This document shows positions 8,356 to 17,796 of a DNA stretch of 64,000 nucleotides, piece after piece. A program made the translations under genes and the position numbers. The stretch spans positions 2,480,001 to 2,544,000 of the forward strand of contig NZ_JAGIOH010000001.1 of the NCBI RefSeq assembly GCF_017876625.1, given 5' to 3'. The notes under the pieces are model-generated. The model ran no database searches. It was not told the origin of the DNA and saw only the letters and a list, made by a program, of their open reading frames with translations. Positions within the stretch are counted from its first letter, which is position 1. Each line of letters starts with the position of its first letter. This DNA is from Streptomyces syringium. GTDB lineage: Bacteria > Actinomycetota > Actinomycetes > Streptomycetales > Streptomycetaceae.

Positions 8356-9603
8356 TCAGTCCAGGTAGCCCCGGAGCTGGTCGGCGAAGGCGTGGTCGCG
8401 AAGCTTGTTGAGGGTCTTGGACTCGATCTGGCGGATGCGTTCGCGGGTGACGCCGAAGATCCGGCCGATCTCCTCCAGGGTGCGGGGGCGGCCGTCCATC
8501 AGTCCGTAGCGCAGCTGCACGACCTTGCGCTCGCGCTCGCCCAGCGTGGAAAGGACGGCTTCCAGATGCTCGCGCAGCAGCAGGAACGCGGCCGATTCGA
8601 CGGGTGAGGCGGCGTCGCCGTCCTCGATCAGATCGCCGAGCGCGACGTCGTCCTCCTCACCCACGGGGGCGTGCAGCGAGACGGGTTCCTGGGCGAGGCG
8701 CAGGACTTCGCTGACCCGCTCCTCGGAGAGGTCGAGATAGGCGGCGACCTCCTCGGCGGTGGGTTCGTAGCCGCGCTCCTGGAGCATCCGGCGCTGGACC
8801 CGCACCACGCGGTTGATCAACTCCACGACGTGGACGGGGACCCGGATCGTGCGGGCCTGGTCGGCCAGCGCCCGCGACATGGCCTGGCGGATCCACCAGG
8901 TCGCGTACGTCGAGAACTTGTAGCCCCGGGCGTAGTCGAACTTCTCAACGGCCCTGATCAGCCCGAGGTTTCCCTCCTGCACGAGATCGAGCATGGTCAG
9001 CCCGCGGCCGATGTAGCGCTTGGCCACGGAGACGACGAGGCGCAGGTTCGCCTCGATGAGCCGGCGCTTGGCCATCCGGCCGAGGACCACCAAGCGGTCG
9101 AGGTCGAGGGCTAGTTGGGAGTCGAGGTCGGGGGTGCTGCCGAGCTTCTCCTCGGCGAAGAGCCCGGCTTCGACACGGCGGGCCAGCTCCACCTCCTCGG
9201 CGGCGGAGAGCAGGGGGATGCGGCCGATCTCGCGGAGGTACTGGCGGAAGAGGTCGGAGGACGGGCCGCCGGTGTCGGCTGCCCGCACCGCCGGCTCCGG
9301 GGGCGGCTCGTCGGCGAAGCTCTCGGACACGGGTGGCTCGGACTGCCGTGGCACGGCCGGGGCCGTTTCGGCCGGGGCCTGGGGCAGGGTCGGGGTCCGG
9401 GTCTGCACGGGGGCGACCTCCAGGGTGATCGCTGCCGATTCGGGGGCGGCATGCGCAGGAGGGACGGAGACGGCCGGGCCGCCGTCCGTCCCGGGGATCA
9501 AGAGCGACTTCGCGAAGGGCTCCGGGTCCAGTCGCCCGGACCTGCCGCGCTCCGAGGACTCAGGCACCGCCCACCAGTGTGGGGTACGACACAGTCCCGC
9601 CAC
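8356..9603 (-). CDS. hrdA: RNA polymerase sigma-70 factor, HrdA-like
   Basis: A group 1/2 sigma factor of 415 residues. After a Pro/Ala-rich, poorly conserved N-terminus of about 115 residues come region 1.2 ([27 protein letters not shown]), region 2 ([56 protein letters not shown]), region 3 and region 4 with the helix-turn-helix [20 protein letters not shown]. It would recognise consensus-like -35/-10 promoters. The location three genes from dnaG is the known place of hrdA in S. coelicolor, which supports that name over hrdB/C/D. The start is uncertain: GTG at 9603 has no ribosome binding site, GTG at 9567 has a GGTGGG placed too close; an inverted repeat lies just upstream. Confidence 0.85.
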   Translation of the reverse strand: MAGLCRTPHWWAVPESSERGRSGRLDPEPFAKSLLIPGTDGGPAVSVPPAHAAPESAAITLEVAPVQTRTPTLPQAPAETAPAVPRQSEPPVSESFADEPPPEPAVRAADTGGPSSDLFRQYLREIGRIPLLSAAEEVELARRVEAGLFAEEKLGSTPDLDSQLALDLDRLVVLGRMAKRRLIEANLRLVVSVAKRYIGRGLTMLDLVQEGNLGLIRAVEKFDYARGYKFSTYATWWIRQAMSRALADQARTIRVPVHVVELINRVVRVQRRMLQERGYEPTAEEVAAYLDLSEERVSEVLRLAQEPVSLHAPVGEEDDVALGDLIEDGDAASPVESAAFLLLREHLEAVLSTLGERERKVVQLRYGLMDGRPRTLEEIGRIFGVTRERIRQIESKTLNKLRDHAFADQLRGYLD

Positions 9604-9609
9604 GAGGGG

Positions 9610-9636
9610 CGTGCGGGCATTTTCTGAGCCCGCACG
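9610..9636. promoter_or_regulatory. 9-bp inverted repeat upstream of hrdA
   Basis: CGTGCGGGC (9610-9618) and GCCCGCACG (9628-9636) with a nine-base AT-richer spacer sit immediately before the likely hrdA start. It could be an operator or an RNA hairpin in the 5' leader. No gene ends here on the plus strand, which argues against a terminator. Confidence 0.4.
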
Positions 9637-10103
9637 GTGACCGGCCGATTACTGAACGAGTCCCTCGCCGTGTCCTCGCCGGGCGGGCCGGGGCGACGGG
9701 GTCCCTGCGGGACGGGCGGTTCCGTCGGCGGACGGACGGTTTCCTCGCCGGACGGGGCCGTGTTCCGGCCGGACCGGCCGGGGCAGGCGTCCCTGCGGGA
9801 CGAGCGGGTGGCCTCGCCGGACCGGCCAGAACGGTCGGTGGCCCGGCGGGACGGGCCGTCTCACCCGCAGGGCAGCGCCCGGCCGGGGCGCGGTCCGGTG
9901 TCCGCACCGGTAGCGGCCCACCACCCCGCGGGGGCGGGTCAGCCGGCACCGCCGAGACTTCCACCGCCCGGCCAGGGCAAAGGCGGATGCCGCGCCAGCA
10001 GCGGCTCACGAGCTCGGCTCAGCGAAAGCCGTCACGCGGCGGACGCCGCAGTCGCGGCAGGAGCCTGGCCGAGCCACCGCCCGGCCAGGCCAAAGACACC
10101 GCG
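9637..10103. repeat. GC-rich intergenic region with dispersed short direct repeats
   Basis: About 470 bases between hrdA and dnaG, almost purely G+C between 9660 and 9990. Short motifs recur: GTCCCTGCGGGACG at 9701 and 9789; CCTCGCCGG at 9674, 9742 and 9812, followed by variants of GACGGG or GACCGG. No ORF here looks like a real protein; the open frames come from the base composition. Confidence 0.6.
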
Positions 10104-12008
10104 CTACAGCGCAGCCGCGCCGCGGTCCTTGAGGGAGCGGCCGTACTGCTCGAGGACCCACAGTTCGTTCTGCACGGCGGTCAGGTGCTCGGGGGCTGCC
10201 TGCGCGCCCAGGCGGACGAGGTTGCCCTGGACTTCCTCGATGCGGCGCTCGACCGCCCGCAGGCGGACCTGGACGAGCTGCACGCCCGCGTAGATCTCGT
10301 CCACGTTCTTGTTGTGGATGGCTTCCACGGCCAGCTCCGTGACCATGGCCCGGACCGTGTCGTCGGGGGCGACGTCGCGGACGCGGGCGAGGTAGTCCTC
10401 GGCGGCCTGGGTGACTCCCCCGGCCTGCTCGATGGCGCGGCGCACGGCGACGTACGGCGGGGCGGTGAATTCGTCCTCGCCGTAGGCGTCGAAGGCGGGG
10501 GCGACCAGCTCCGGGCGCTGGAGGGCGAGCTTCAGCAGCTCGCGCTCCGTGCGGTGGGCGGGGCTGCGGAGGTTCAGGGCGGGGCCGCCGCGCGCGGGGG
10601 CCTGCTGGGGGGCGGCGGACGCGGCACGGTGCTGCCGGGCCCCGCCCTGCCCCTCGCCGGGGCGGACACCACGCTCGCGGGCCCAGCGGGCGAGCTGGCC
10701 CACGCGGCGGACGACGAACTGCGTGTCGAGGATGCCGAGCATGCCCGCGAGCTGCACGGCGTACTCGTGCTGGATGGAGCCGTTCTTGATGTTCGCGACG
10801 ATGGGCGCGGCGGCTTCCAGGGCCGCGGCCCGGCCCTCGGCGGTGTCCAGGTTGTGCCGGGCGACGACCTGCCGGATGGCGAACGCGAAGAGCGGGGTGC
10901 GGGTGTCCACCAGGGCCTGGACGGCCGCGTCGCCCTCGGCGAGCCGCAGCTCGCAGGGGTCCATGCCGCCGGGGGTGATCGCGATGGACGTCTCGGCGGC
11001 GAACTTCTGGTCGTCCTCGAAGGCGCGCAGGGCCGCCTTCTGCCCGGCCGCGTCGCCGTCGAAGGTGAAGACGACCTCCGCGCCGGAGTTGTCCATCAGC
11101 AGCCGGCGCAGGATCTTGATGTGGTCGCCCGCGAACGCGGTACCGCAGGTGGCGATGGCGGTGGTGACCCCGGCCAGGTGGCAGGCCATGACGTCGGTGT
11201 AGCCCTCGACGACGACGGCGCGGCTGGTCTTGGCGATGTCCTTCTTGGCGAGGTCGATGCCGTAGAGGACGTGGGACTTCTTGTAGAGCGGGGTCTCGGG
11301 GGTGTTGAGGTACTTCGGGCCGTTGTCGTCGTCGCGGAGCTTGCGGGCACCGAAGCCGATGACCTCGCCGGTGATGTCGCGGATGGGCCACATCAGCCGG
11401 CCGCGGAAGCGGTCGATGGGCCGGCCGTTGCGGCTGTCCTGGGCGAGGCCGGAGAGGATCAGCTCCTTGTCGCTGAAGCCCTTGCCGCGCAGGAAGCGGG
11501 TGAGGTGGTCCCAGCCGGCCGGGCTGTAGCCGACGCCGAAGTGCTGGGCGGCGGCCTGGTCGAAGCCGCGGCTCGCGAGGAACGCGCGGCCGATCTCGGC
11601 CTCGGGGCTGTCGAGCTGCTCGACGTAGAACTTCGCGGCGTGCTTGTGCGCCTCGACGAGGCGGATGCGCTCGCCCTGCTGGCGGCCGGGGGTGTAGCCG
11701 CCCTCCTCGTACCGCAGGGTGATGCCGGCGAGGCCCGCGAGCCGCTCGATGGTCTCGGCGAAGGAGAGGTGGTCGATCTTCATGACGAAGTCGACGGTGT
11801 CCCCGCCCTCCTGGCAGCCGAAGCAGTAGAAGAGTCCCTTGGCGGGGCTGACCTGGAACGACGGGGACTTCTCGTCGTGGAAGGGGCACAGGCCCTTCAG
11901 GTTTCCGCCGCCCGCGTTGCGCAACTGGAGGTACTCGGAAACGACGGCGTCGATCGGGACCGCGTCCCGGACCGCCTTCACGTCGTCATCGTTGATCCTG
12001 CCTGCCAC
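10104..12008 (-). CDS. dnaG: DNA primase DnaG
   Basis: A 634-residue primase that makes RNA primers for chromosomal replication with DnaB. The N-terminal zinc ribbon has Cys41, His44, Cys62 and Cys65 (CPFH ... CFGC). The catalytic core includes the RNA-polymerase-basic motif region and a TOPRIM domain with VVVEGYTDVMACH and the metal-binding TFDGDAAGQKAA. After an Ala/Pro/Gln linker (about residues 445-480) comes the C-terminal helicase-binding domain ending in an EEVQGNLVRLGAQ-type coiled helix. GTG at 12008 is chosen because homology starts there (AGRINDDDV); there is no good ribosome binding site, so a leaderless or very short leader message is possible. Neighbours: hrdA downstream and dgt upstream, a conserved actinobacterial order. 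Confidence 0.95.
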   Translation of the reverse strand: MAGRINDDDVKAVRDAVPIDAVVSEYLQLRNAGGGNLKGLCPFHDEKSPSFQVSPAKGLFYCFGCQEGGDTVDFVMKIDHLSFAETIERLAGLAGITLRYEEGGYTPGRQQGERIRLVEAHKHAAKFYVEQLDSPEAEIGRAFLASRGFDQAAAQHFGVGYSPAGWDHLTRFLRGKGFSDKELILSGLAQDSRNGRPIDRFRGRLMWPIRDITGEVIGFGARKLRDDDNGPKYLNTPETPLYKKSHVLYGIDLAKKDIAKTSRAVVVEGYTDVMACHLAGVTTAIATCGTAFAGDHIKILRRLLMDNSGAEVVFTFDGDAAGQKAALRAFEDDQKFAAETSIAITPGGMDPCELRLAEGDAAVQALVDTRTPLFAFAIRQVVARHNLDTAEGRAAALEAAAPIVANIKNGSIQHEYAVQLAGMLGILDTQFVVRRVGQLARWARERGVRPGEGQGGARQHRAASAAPQQAPARGGPALNLRSPAHRTERELLKLALQRPELVAPAFDAYGEDEFTAPPYVAVRRAIEQAGGVTQAAEDYLARVRDVAPDDTVRAMVTELAVEAIHNKNVDEIYAGVQLVQVRLRAVERRIEEVQGNLVRLGAQAAPEHLTAVQNELWVLEQYGRSLKDRGAAAL

Positions 12009-12048
12009 GCCGTGAATTCTACGGCCGGGGTACGACAGTCCGGACCGC

Positions 12049-12507
12049 TCACCCCGGGAGCTTGATCGTGAAGAGGTAGTGCGGGCCGACCGACTCCACG
12101 ACGAACTCCTCGCCGGTGACGGTGAAGCCCTGGTGCTCGTAGAAGCCCCGGGCGGAGGTGCGGCCGTTGCACCAGGCGAGCCCGGCGCCGCGGGCGGCGG
12201 CCTGGTCCAGCCCGGCCCGCAGGACGGCGACGCCGTAGCCGAGGCCCCGGACGGCCGGGTCGCTGGCCATGCCCCGGAAACGGTACGCGGCGTCCCCGGC
12301 CTCCCCGGGGAGCGCCTCCGGGAAGAAGCTGACACACGCCCGTACCGCCCCCCGCTCGTCGTACGCCGCGATGTGGAACGTGCCCGGGGCCGCGTCCTCC
12401 GCGAAGACGGCGGCCTCCGCGGGCAGGCCCGGCCGCAGCACCGACCGGCGCAGCTCGAAGATCTCCGCCACGGGTACCACGGCCGTACGGGCCGGTGAGG
12501 TCGTCAT
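12049..12507 (-). CDS. GNAT-family N-acetyltransferase
   Basis: A 152-residue single-domain GNAT protein. The acetyl-CoA-binding motif A reads RGMASDPAVRGLGYGVAVLRAGLDQA, and motif B ends in a ARGFYEHQGFTVTGEEFVV strand typical of the family. It would transfer an acetyl group to an amine on an unknown small molecule or protein N-terminus. The start ATG at 12507 is picked over an upstream extension that is Pro/Arg-rich and lacks homology. Lies 40 bases upstream of dnaG and may be co-transcribed with it. Confidence 0.85.
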   Translation of the reverse strand: MTTSPARTAVVPVAEIFELRRSVLRPGLPAEAAVFAEDAAPGTFHIAAYDERGAVRACVSFFPEALPGEAGDAAYRFRGMASDPAVRGLGYGVAVLRAGLDQAAARGAGLAWCNGRTSARGFYEHQGFTVTGEEFVVESVGPHYLFTIKLPG

Positions 12508-12551
12508 ACGGATCACGCTACGTCCGGCGGGGCACCCCGTGGAAGCCCCGC

Positions 12552-13814
12552 CTACGGAAGCAGTGACTCCAGGGGGACGGCCGGGTCGGCGAGGGCGTTC
12601 GGGTCGAGCCGGTGGCCGGAGCGGATCAGCTTCTGGACGGTGTCCGTGACGTCCCACACATTGACGTTCATCCCGGCGAGCAGCCGGCCCTCCGCCAGCC
12701 AGAAGGCGATGAACTCGCGCTTGCCGACGTCACCGCGGCAGACGACCTGGTCGTACGAGCCGGGGGGCGCGTAGCCGGAGTACTCCAGGCCCACGTCGTA
12801 CTGGTCGGAGAAGAAGTAGGGCACCCGGTCGTAGGACACCTCCTGGCCCAGCATGGCGCGGGCGGCGGCGGGGCCCTCGTTGAGGGCGTTGGCCCAGTGC
12901 TCGACGCGCAGCCGGGTGCCGAGCCACGGGTGCTCGGCGGCCGCGACGTCGCCCGCGGCGAAGATGTCGGGGTCGGAGGTGCGCAGCGAGGCGTCGACGG
13001 CGATGCCGCCGCCGTCGGCGCGGTCGACGAGGGCGAGGCCGGCGGCTTCGGCGAGGGCGGTGCGCGGGGCGGCGCCGATCGCGGCGAGGACGTCGTGGGC
13101 GGGGTGCTCCTCGCCGTCGTCGGTGCGGGCGGCCAGGACCATGCCGTCGTGGCCGGTGATCTCGGTGAGGCGGGCCCCGAAGTGGAAGCGGACGCCGTGC
13201 TCGGAGTGCAGATCGGTGAAGAGCTGGCCCAGCTCGGGGCCGAGGACGGTGTGCAGCGGGGTGGGCTCGGACTCCACGACGGTCACCTCGGCACCGTAAC
13301 TGCGGGCCGCGGCGGCGACTTCGAGGCCGATCCAGCCCGCGCCGGCGATGACGAGGTGGCCGTTGTCGCGGCCGAGAGAGGCGAGGACGCCGCGCAGCAG
13401 CTCGGCGTGGGCGAGGCGGCGCAGGTGGTGCACGCCCGCGAGGCCGGTGCCGGGGATGTCGAGGCGGCGGGGTTCGGCACCGGTGGCCAACAGCAGCCGG
13501 TCGTAGTGGATCCGGGTGCCGTCGCCGAGGCGCACGGACTTGGCCTCGCGGTCGAGGTGGACGGCGGGCAGGCCGAGGTGCAGCTCGATGTCGGCCTGGG
13601 CGTACCAGCCGGGTTCGTGGACGAAGACGCTCTCGCGCTCGTCCTTGCCGATGAGGTAGCCCTTGGAGAGCGGCGGCCGCTCGTAGGGGTGGTCGCGCTC
13701 GTCACAGATGAGGATCACCCGCCCGGTGAAGCCCTCCGCCCGGAGGGTCTCGGCGGCCTTCGCGCCGGCCAGGCCCCCTCCGACGATGACGAACGTCTGG
13801 TGTGCGTCGACCAC
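12552..13814 (-). CDS. FAD/NAD(P)-dependent reductase (ferredoxin/rubredoxin reductase type)
   Basis: A 420-residue pyridine-nucleotide-disulfide-fold oxidoreductase of the ferredoxin reductase (BphA4/putidaredoxin reductase) type. The FAD-binding GxGxxG is near the N-terminus (FVIVGGGLAGAKAAETL), followed by YERPPLSKGYL. The NAD(P)H Rossmann motif is VIAGAGWIGLEVAAAA at about residue 150. The second FAD motif is DIFAAGDVA, and the Reductase_C dimerisation domain follows (VEHWANALNEG, YFFSDQYDVGLEYSG). It passes electrons from NADH to a ferredoxin partner not encoded nearby. GTG at 13814 is chosen because GAGGAGG lies seven bases upstream; the frame remains open further. Confidence 0.92.
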   Translation of the reverse strand: MVDAHQTFVIVGGGLAGAKAAETLRAEGFTGRVILICDERDHPYERPPLSKGYLIGKDERESVFVHEPGWYAQADIELHLGLPAVHLDREAKSVRLGDGTRIHYDRLLLATGAEPRRLDIPGTGLAGVHHLRRLAHAELLRGVLASLGRDNGHLVIAGAGWIGLEVAAAARSYGAEVTVVESEPTPLHTVLGPELGQLFTDLHSEHGVRFHFGARLTEITGHDGMVLAARTDDGEEHPAHDVLAAIGAAPRTALAEAAGLALVDRADGGGIAVDASLRTSDPDIFAAGDVAAAEHPWLGTRLRVEHWANALNEGPAAARAMLGQEVSYDRVPYFFSDQYDVGLEYSGYAPPGSYDQVVCRGDVGKREFIAFWLAEGRLLAGMNVNVWDVTDTVQKLIRSGHRLDPNALADPAVPLESLLP

Positions 13815-13943
13815 TTGCTGCCTCCTCGATGCCACGCAGAACGTCTGCGTTAACCGCCCCCGGTCGTAAAATCAGCAGTGCCGAGCGTCCCGCACGGAGC
13901 CTGCCGCCGGAAGAGGGACTACCCCGGACGGGTCAGACCGTCT

Positions 13944-13985
13944 CAGCCCGTCCGGCGTTCGAGGACCGGGGTCCGGGGCGGAGCC
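13944..13985. repeat. Intergenic repeat module (CAGCCCGTCCGGCG family)
   Basis: Contains CAGCCCGTCCGGCG followed by TCGAGGACCGGGGTCC and GGGGCGGAGCC. The same core recurs near 16708, 33115, 36424 and twice at 60558-60636. It lies just past the 3' end of dgt. Confidence 0.7.
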
Positions 13986-14020
13986 ACGGCAGTGACCCGG
14001 CCCGGCCCCCGACGCCCGGC

Positions 14021-15364
14021 TCACCCCCCGGCCCTGGCCCCCGACCGCCCCGCCGCGAGGCGAGCCCGCAGGGAGCGGGCCGAGGCGTCGGTGAGCGCGG
14101 CGATCTGGTCGATGACGGCACGCAGCCGCCCCGCGTCGTCGTCGGCCTCGGCGAAGAGGGAGCGGAACTGCGGGTCGAGCCCGTCGGGCGCGCGGGCGAT
14201 GAGCGCCTCGGCCAGCTCGGCGATGACGATCCGCTGGTCGGCGCGGAGCTTCTCCTGGTCCTCGCGCTGGATGACGTAGCGGTCGGCGACGGCCTTCAGC
14301 ACGGCGCACTCCAGGCGGGTCTCGCGGGGGACGACCAGCTCCGCGTGGTAGCGGGTCAGCCGGCCCGGCCCGAAGGCGGCGCGGGTGGCGGACTCGGCGG
14401 CGAGGCAGAAACGGCCGATGAGCTGGCTGGTGGCGTCCTTGAGGCGGGCCTGGGCGACGGCCGAGCCGTCGTAGCCGTGCGGCCACCACTCCTGGTCGAG
14501 GAGGCGGTCGAGGGCCTCGGCCAGCGCGGCCTCCTCCGCCCCCGGGGCGTAGCGGCCGGCGGCCACGGCGAACACCTCGCGGCGCTCGGGGTCGGCCTGG
14601 AGCATGTTGGGGTCGAGGTGGCCGGCGTGCAGCCCGTCCTCCACGTCGTGCACGGAGTAGGCGACGTCGTCGGCCCAGTCCATGACCTGGGCCTCGAAGC
14701 TCTTGCGGTGCTCGGGGGCGCCCTGGCGGAACCACTCGAAGACGGGCACGTCGTCGGCGTAGACCCCGAACTTCCGGGAGCCCGGGTCGGTGGGGTGCCC
14801 GCCGCGCGGCCAGGGGTACTTGGTGGCGGCGTCGAGGGCGGCGCGGGTGAGGTTGAGGCCGACGCTCACCAGCCGCCCGGTCGGGGCGCCGTCGAGCTTC
14901 TCCGGCACGAAGCGCTTGGGCTCCAGACGGGCGAGGAGGCGCAGCGACTGGGCGTTGCCCTCGAAGCCGCCGCAGGCCTCGGCGACTTCGTTCAGCGCCT
15001 GCTCGCCGTTGTGCCCGAAGGGCGGGTGGCCGAGGTCGTGGGCCAGACAGGCGACCTCCACCAGGTCGGGGTCGCAGCCGAGGGCGGCTCCGAGCTCCCT
15101 GCCCACTTGGGCGCACTCCAGGGAGTGGGTGAGGCGCGTACGGGGGCTGGCGTCCCAGGCCTGGCCGCTGACGCCCGGCGTGACGACCTGGGTCTTGCCC
15201 GCGAGGCGGCGCAGCGCGGCGGAGTGCAGCACCCGCGCACGGTCCCGCTGGAAGGCGGTGCGACCAGGGCGTTTGTCGGGCTCGGTGGCCCATCGCTCCA
15301 GGTCCGGCGCGTCGTATCCGGCGATGCCGGGCTGTTCCGTTGCGGTCCGTGCTGTGCCGTTCAT
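14021..15364 (-). CDS. dgt: dGTP triphosphohydrolase-like HD protein
   Basis: A 447-residue deoxyguanosinetriphosphate triphosphohydrolase-like protein. The HD superfamily metal site is plain: [15 protein letters not shown] supplies the first His (80), [16 protein letters not shown] the HD pair (109/110), and a late Asp comes from [17 protein letters not shown]. It hydrolyses dNTPs to nucleoside and triphosphate, trimming the dNTP pool. ATG at 15364; the homologous [26 protein letters not shown] segment starts soon after. The position next to dnaG matches other actinobacteria. A 112-bp gap separates it from the small upstream gene. Confidence 0.94.
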   Translation of the reverse strand: MNGTARTATEQPGIAGYDAPDLERWATEPDKRPGRTAFQRDRARVLHSAALRRLAGKTQVVTPGVSGQAWDASPRTRLTHSLECAQVGRELGAALGCDPDLVEVACLAHDLGHPPFGHNGEQALNEVAEACGGFEGNAQSLRLLARLEPKRFVPEKLDGAPTGRLVSVGLNLTRAALDAATKYPWPRGGHPTDPGSRKFGVYADDVPVFEWFRQGAPEHRKSFEAQVMDWADDVAYSVHDVEDGLHAGHLDPNMLQADPERREVFAVAAGRYAPGAEEAALAEALDRLLDQEWWPHGYDGSAVAQARLKDATSQLIGRFCLAAESATRAAFGPGRLTRYHAELVVPRETRLECAVLKAVADRYVIQREDQEKLRADQRIVIAELAEALIARAPDGLDPQFRSLFAEADDDAGRLRAVIDQIAALTDASARSLRARLAAGRSGARAGG

Positions 15365-15476
15365 ACTCCGACCGTAGCCGCCGGGTCTGACAGCTGCGCC
15401 CGCGTGCGGCCGTGCTGTCGGCCGACCGGTGCGGAACGAGCCGGGCGGGCGGGACGGCGGCGGGACGGCGGGCGGC

Positions 15477-15767
15477 TCAGCCGTAGGGGGCGGGGTCGTG
15501 GGGTACGGGGCCGGCCGGGGGCAGCCGGGCGAGCTGGGTGGCGAGCTGGGCGCTGATGAGCTTCAGCAGCTGCGCGGGGCCGGAGAAGTCCGCGAAACCG
15601 AAGTCGTCGCCCTGGCCCGCCGAGTCGCAGGCGCACGCCAAATCGCCGGCGCGCGCTAAATCACCCGGGCAGTCCGATGGGCCCGCGCCTGCGGATTCGG
15701 CGGTGCGGGGACCGGTCGGGCCGGTGGGGGCGGAAGCTGTAGGGGTGGTGGCTGTCGACGCCTTCAT
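15477..15767 (-). CDS. Small hypothetical protein upstream of dgt
   Basis: A 96-residue ORF on the same strand as dgt, starting ATG at 15767. The first two thirds are low complexity (Ala/Thr/Pro, then repeated GDLA/C-A units with three Cys); the last third, [30 protein letters not shown], looks like a conserved amphipathic helix. No signal peptide, no recognised domain. The ribosome binding site is weak. I think it is real because the helix has normal composition and the gene sits in a colinear position, but I do not know its function. Confidence 0.5.
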   Translation of the reverse strand: MKASTATTPTASAPTGPTGPRTAESAGAGPSDCPGDLARAGDLACACDSAGQGDDFGFADFSGPAQLLKLISAQLATQLARLPPAGPVPHDPAPYG

Positions 15768-15919
15768 GGTGCCGAGTCTGACGACCCGGAGTTGCCGTGT
15801 CGTTGCGTCCCGGTGACGGCTCGTTTCCCATGGTTCGTCAGCCCTCCGGCGGGGCGTCCGCGGCGGGAACCGCACCGGGTGTCGGGGCGTTGATGCTTTG
15901 GCGAACGGGGGACAACGAC

Positions 15920-16618
15920 ATGAGGTTGGCGCGAAATCTGCGGCAGCGCCTGCGGTTGCCGGCGACCAGACGCGGGCGCCGGCGCGCGCTGTGGGCCGTG
16001 GTGGCGGGCTGTGTGCTGGCACTGCTGCCCGTCACGTGGGTGTACGCGGCGGCGGAGCCACGGCTGCGGGAGGTGCGCGACGTGCCGTCGGCGCCGGTCG
16101 CGATGGTCTTCGGCGCGGGCCTGTGGCAGGGCAAGCCGTCCCCGTATCTGGCGCACCGCCTGGACGCGGCGGTCGAGCTGTACCGCGCGGGCAAGGTCCG
16201 GGTGATCCTGGTGACGGGTGACAACGGCCGCACGGACTACGACGAGCCGGACGCGATGCGCCGCTACCTGACCGATCACGGGGTGCCGGACAGCCGGGTC
16301 GTCAGCGACTACGCGGGCTTCGACACCTGGGACTCCTGCGCCCGCGCCAAGCGGATATTCGGGGTGGACCGGGCCGTGCTGATCAGCCAGGGCTTCCACA
16401 TCCGCCGCGCGCTGGCGCTGTGCGGGGCAGCGGGCATCGACGCGTACGGCGTCGGGGTCGACGCCGTGCACGACGTCACCTGGTACGGGGGCGGGGCCCG
16501 CGAGGTCCTCGCCGCGGCCAAGGCCGCGCTGGACGCGGTCGTCCGCCCGAGCCCCACGTTCCTGGGCCCGCACGAGCCGGGTGTCGAGCGGGCCCTGTCG
16601 GCGGCGGAGCGGGACTGA
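15920..16618 (+). CDS. SanA/YdcF-like DUF218 membrane protein
   Basis: A 232-residue protein with a basic N-terminus, one transmembrane segment (about residues 25-45) and an outward-facing DUF218 domain (about 60-205). The domain has the family's features: VAMVFGAGLWQGKPSPYLAHRLDAAVELY, VILVTGDNG, YDEPDAMRRYLTDHGVP and ISQGFHIRRALALC. E. coli SanA, of the same family, affects envelope permeability to vancomycin at high temperature; a role in envelope biogenesis is inferred. Start ATG at 15920 follows GGGGGAC; an in-frame ATG at 15893 is possible. Confidence 0.85.
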   Translation: MRLARNLRQRLRLPATRRGRRRALWAVVAGCVLALLPVTWVYAAAEPRLREVRDVPSAPVAMVFGAGLWQGKPSPYLAHRLDAAVELYRAGKVRVILVTGDNGRTDYDEPDAMRRYLTDHGVPDSRVVSDYAGFDTWDSCARAKRIFGVDRAVLISQGFHIRRALALCGAAGIDAYGVGVDAVHDVTWYGGGAREVLAAAKAALDAVVRPSPTFLGPHEPGVERALSAAERD

Positions 16619-16634
16619 GGCCTTGCAGCCCAAT

Positions 16635-16797
16635 GGGCTGAGCTCAGCCACATCAAGCCCGCCGCCGTACGGGCTGAGTATGGGCTGAGCTGAGCCCAGC
16701 CACATCAAGCCCGTCCGGCGATTGAGGACGCGCCCGCAGGGCGCCCCCCGCCGCAGGCGGCAAGACGGCCCGCAGTCCGCAGTCCGCAGGACAAACC
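16635..16797. repeat. Composite intergenic repeats between convergent genes
   Basis: Two near-identical copies of GGGCTGAGCTxAGCC...CACATCAAGCCCG (about 16635-16662 and 16682-16711) followed by the CCGTCCGGCGATTGAGGAC core and a GCCGCAGGCGGCAAGACGGCCCGCAG arm. The right part matches the right half of the 205-bp element at 33046-33250. It fills the space between the convergent DUF218 and deaminase genes and can fold into strong hairpins, so it may also serve as a terminator. Confidence 0.75.
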
Positions 16798-16809
16798 GCC
16801 GGCCAACGC

Positions 16810-17796
16810 CTAATACACGTCAACTTCCTTCAGGTACAGCGCCCGCGTCTCGTCATCGAGAAACGCGGCCAGGAAGGAGTTCCGGGCGAGCGTGCGCAGC
16901 GTCTCCAGGTCCAGACCCAAAGCGTCCCGCACGGCGGTGAAGTTGTCGTCCGCGTAGCCGCCGAAGTAGGCGGGGTCGTCGGAGTTGACCGTCACCAGCA
17001 GTCCGGCGTCGAGCATGGCGGGCAGCGGGTGGTCGGCCAGCTCGTCGATGACGCGCAGCCGTACGTTCGACAGCGGACAGAGCGTCAGCGGCACCTGGTC
17101 GGCGACCAGTCGGGCCACCAGGGCGTCGTCCTCCATGGCGCGCACCCCGTGGTCGATCCGGTCGACGCCGAGGATGTCGAGCGCCTCCCAGACGTACGCG
17201 GGCGGGCCCTCCTCCCCCGCGTGAGCCACGCACTTCAGCCCGGCCTCGCGGGCGAGCGCGTACACCTCACGGAACTTCGACGGCGGGTTGCCGACCTCGG
17301 CCGAGTCCAGGCCGACGGCCGCGATGCGGTGCAGCTGGGGGCGGGCGGCCTCGAACGTCGCGAGCGCGGATTCCGCACTCTCGTCACGCAGGAAGCACAT
17401 GATCAGGCGCGTGCTGATGCCGTACTTCGCCGGGGCGGCGTCGAGCGCGCGCGTGAGGCCCTCGATGACGGTGTCGATCTCCACACCGCGCGCGGTGTGG
17501 GCCTGCGGGTCGAAGAAGATCTCGGCGTGCCGCACGCCCTGCGCCTGCGCGCGGGCCAGATAGGCGTCGGCGAGGTCGGCGAAGTCGTCCTCGGTGCGCA
17601 GGACGGTCATCAGCGCGTAGTAGAGATCCAGGAACGACTGGAGGTCGGAGAAGGAGTAGGCGGCTCGCAGTTCGTCCTGCGTGGCGTACGGCAGCTCGAC
17701 GCCGTTGCGCGCGGCGAGCGCGAAGGCCAGCTCGGGCTCCAGCGTGCCCTCGATGTGGAGGTGCAGCTCTGCTTTGGGTATCGGGGGCAGCGACAC
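16810..17796 (-). CDS. Adenine/adenosine deaminase family, adenine deaminase type
   Basis: A 328-residue metal-dependent amidohydrolase. Zinc ligands His12 and His14 lie in KAELHLHIEGTLEP, a third His in CVAHAGEEGP (which also carries the catalytic Glu), and the Asp ligand in VNSDDPAYFGGY. The HIEGTLEPEL start and the NSDDPAYFGGY end are the pattern of the Aah1-like adenine deaminases characterised in Pseudomonas rather than of classical adenosine deaminases. The inferred reaction is adenine to hypoxanthine plus ammonia in purine salvage. The GTG at 17796 is placed where homology starts; upstream frame is low complexity. Confidence 0.85.
   Translation of the reverse strand: MSLPPIPKAELHLHIEGTLEPELAFALAARNGVELPYATQDELRAAYSFSDLQSFLDLYYALMTVLRTEDDFADLADAYLARAQAQGVRHAEIFFDPQAHTARGVEIDTVIEGLTRALDAAPAKYGISTRLIMCFLRDESAESALATFEAARPQLHRIAAVGLDSAEVGNPPSKFREVYALAREAGLKCVAHAGEEGPPAYVWEALDILGVDRIDHGVRAMEDDALVARLVADQVPLTLCPLSNVRLRVIDELADHPLPAMLDAGLLVTVNSDDPAYFGGYADDNFTAVRDALGLDLETLRTLARNSFLAAFLDDETRALYLKEVDVY

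Noticed and set aside
9701..9830. CRISPR-like repeats
   Set aside because: Repeats are short, irregularly spaced and GC-biased with no constant repeat-spacer structure.
9579..12065. An 828-codon plus-strand ORF across the hrdA-dnaG gap and dnaG
   Set aside because: Antisense of dnaG produced by high third-position GC; no homology or ribosome binding site.
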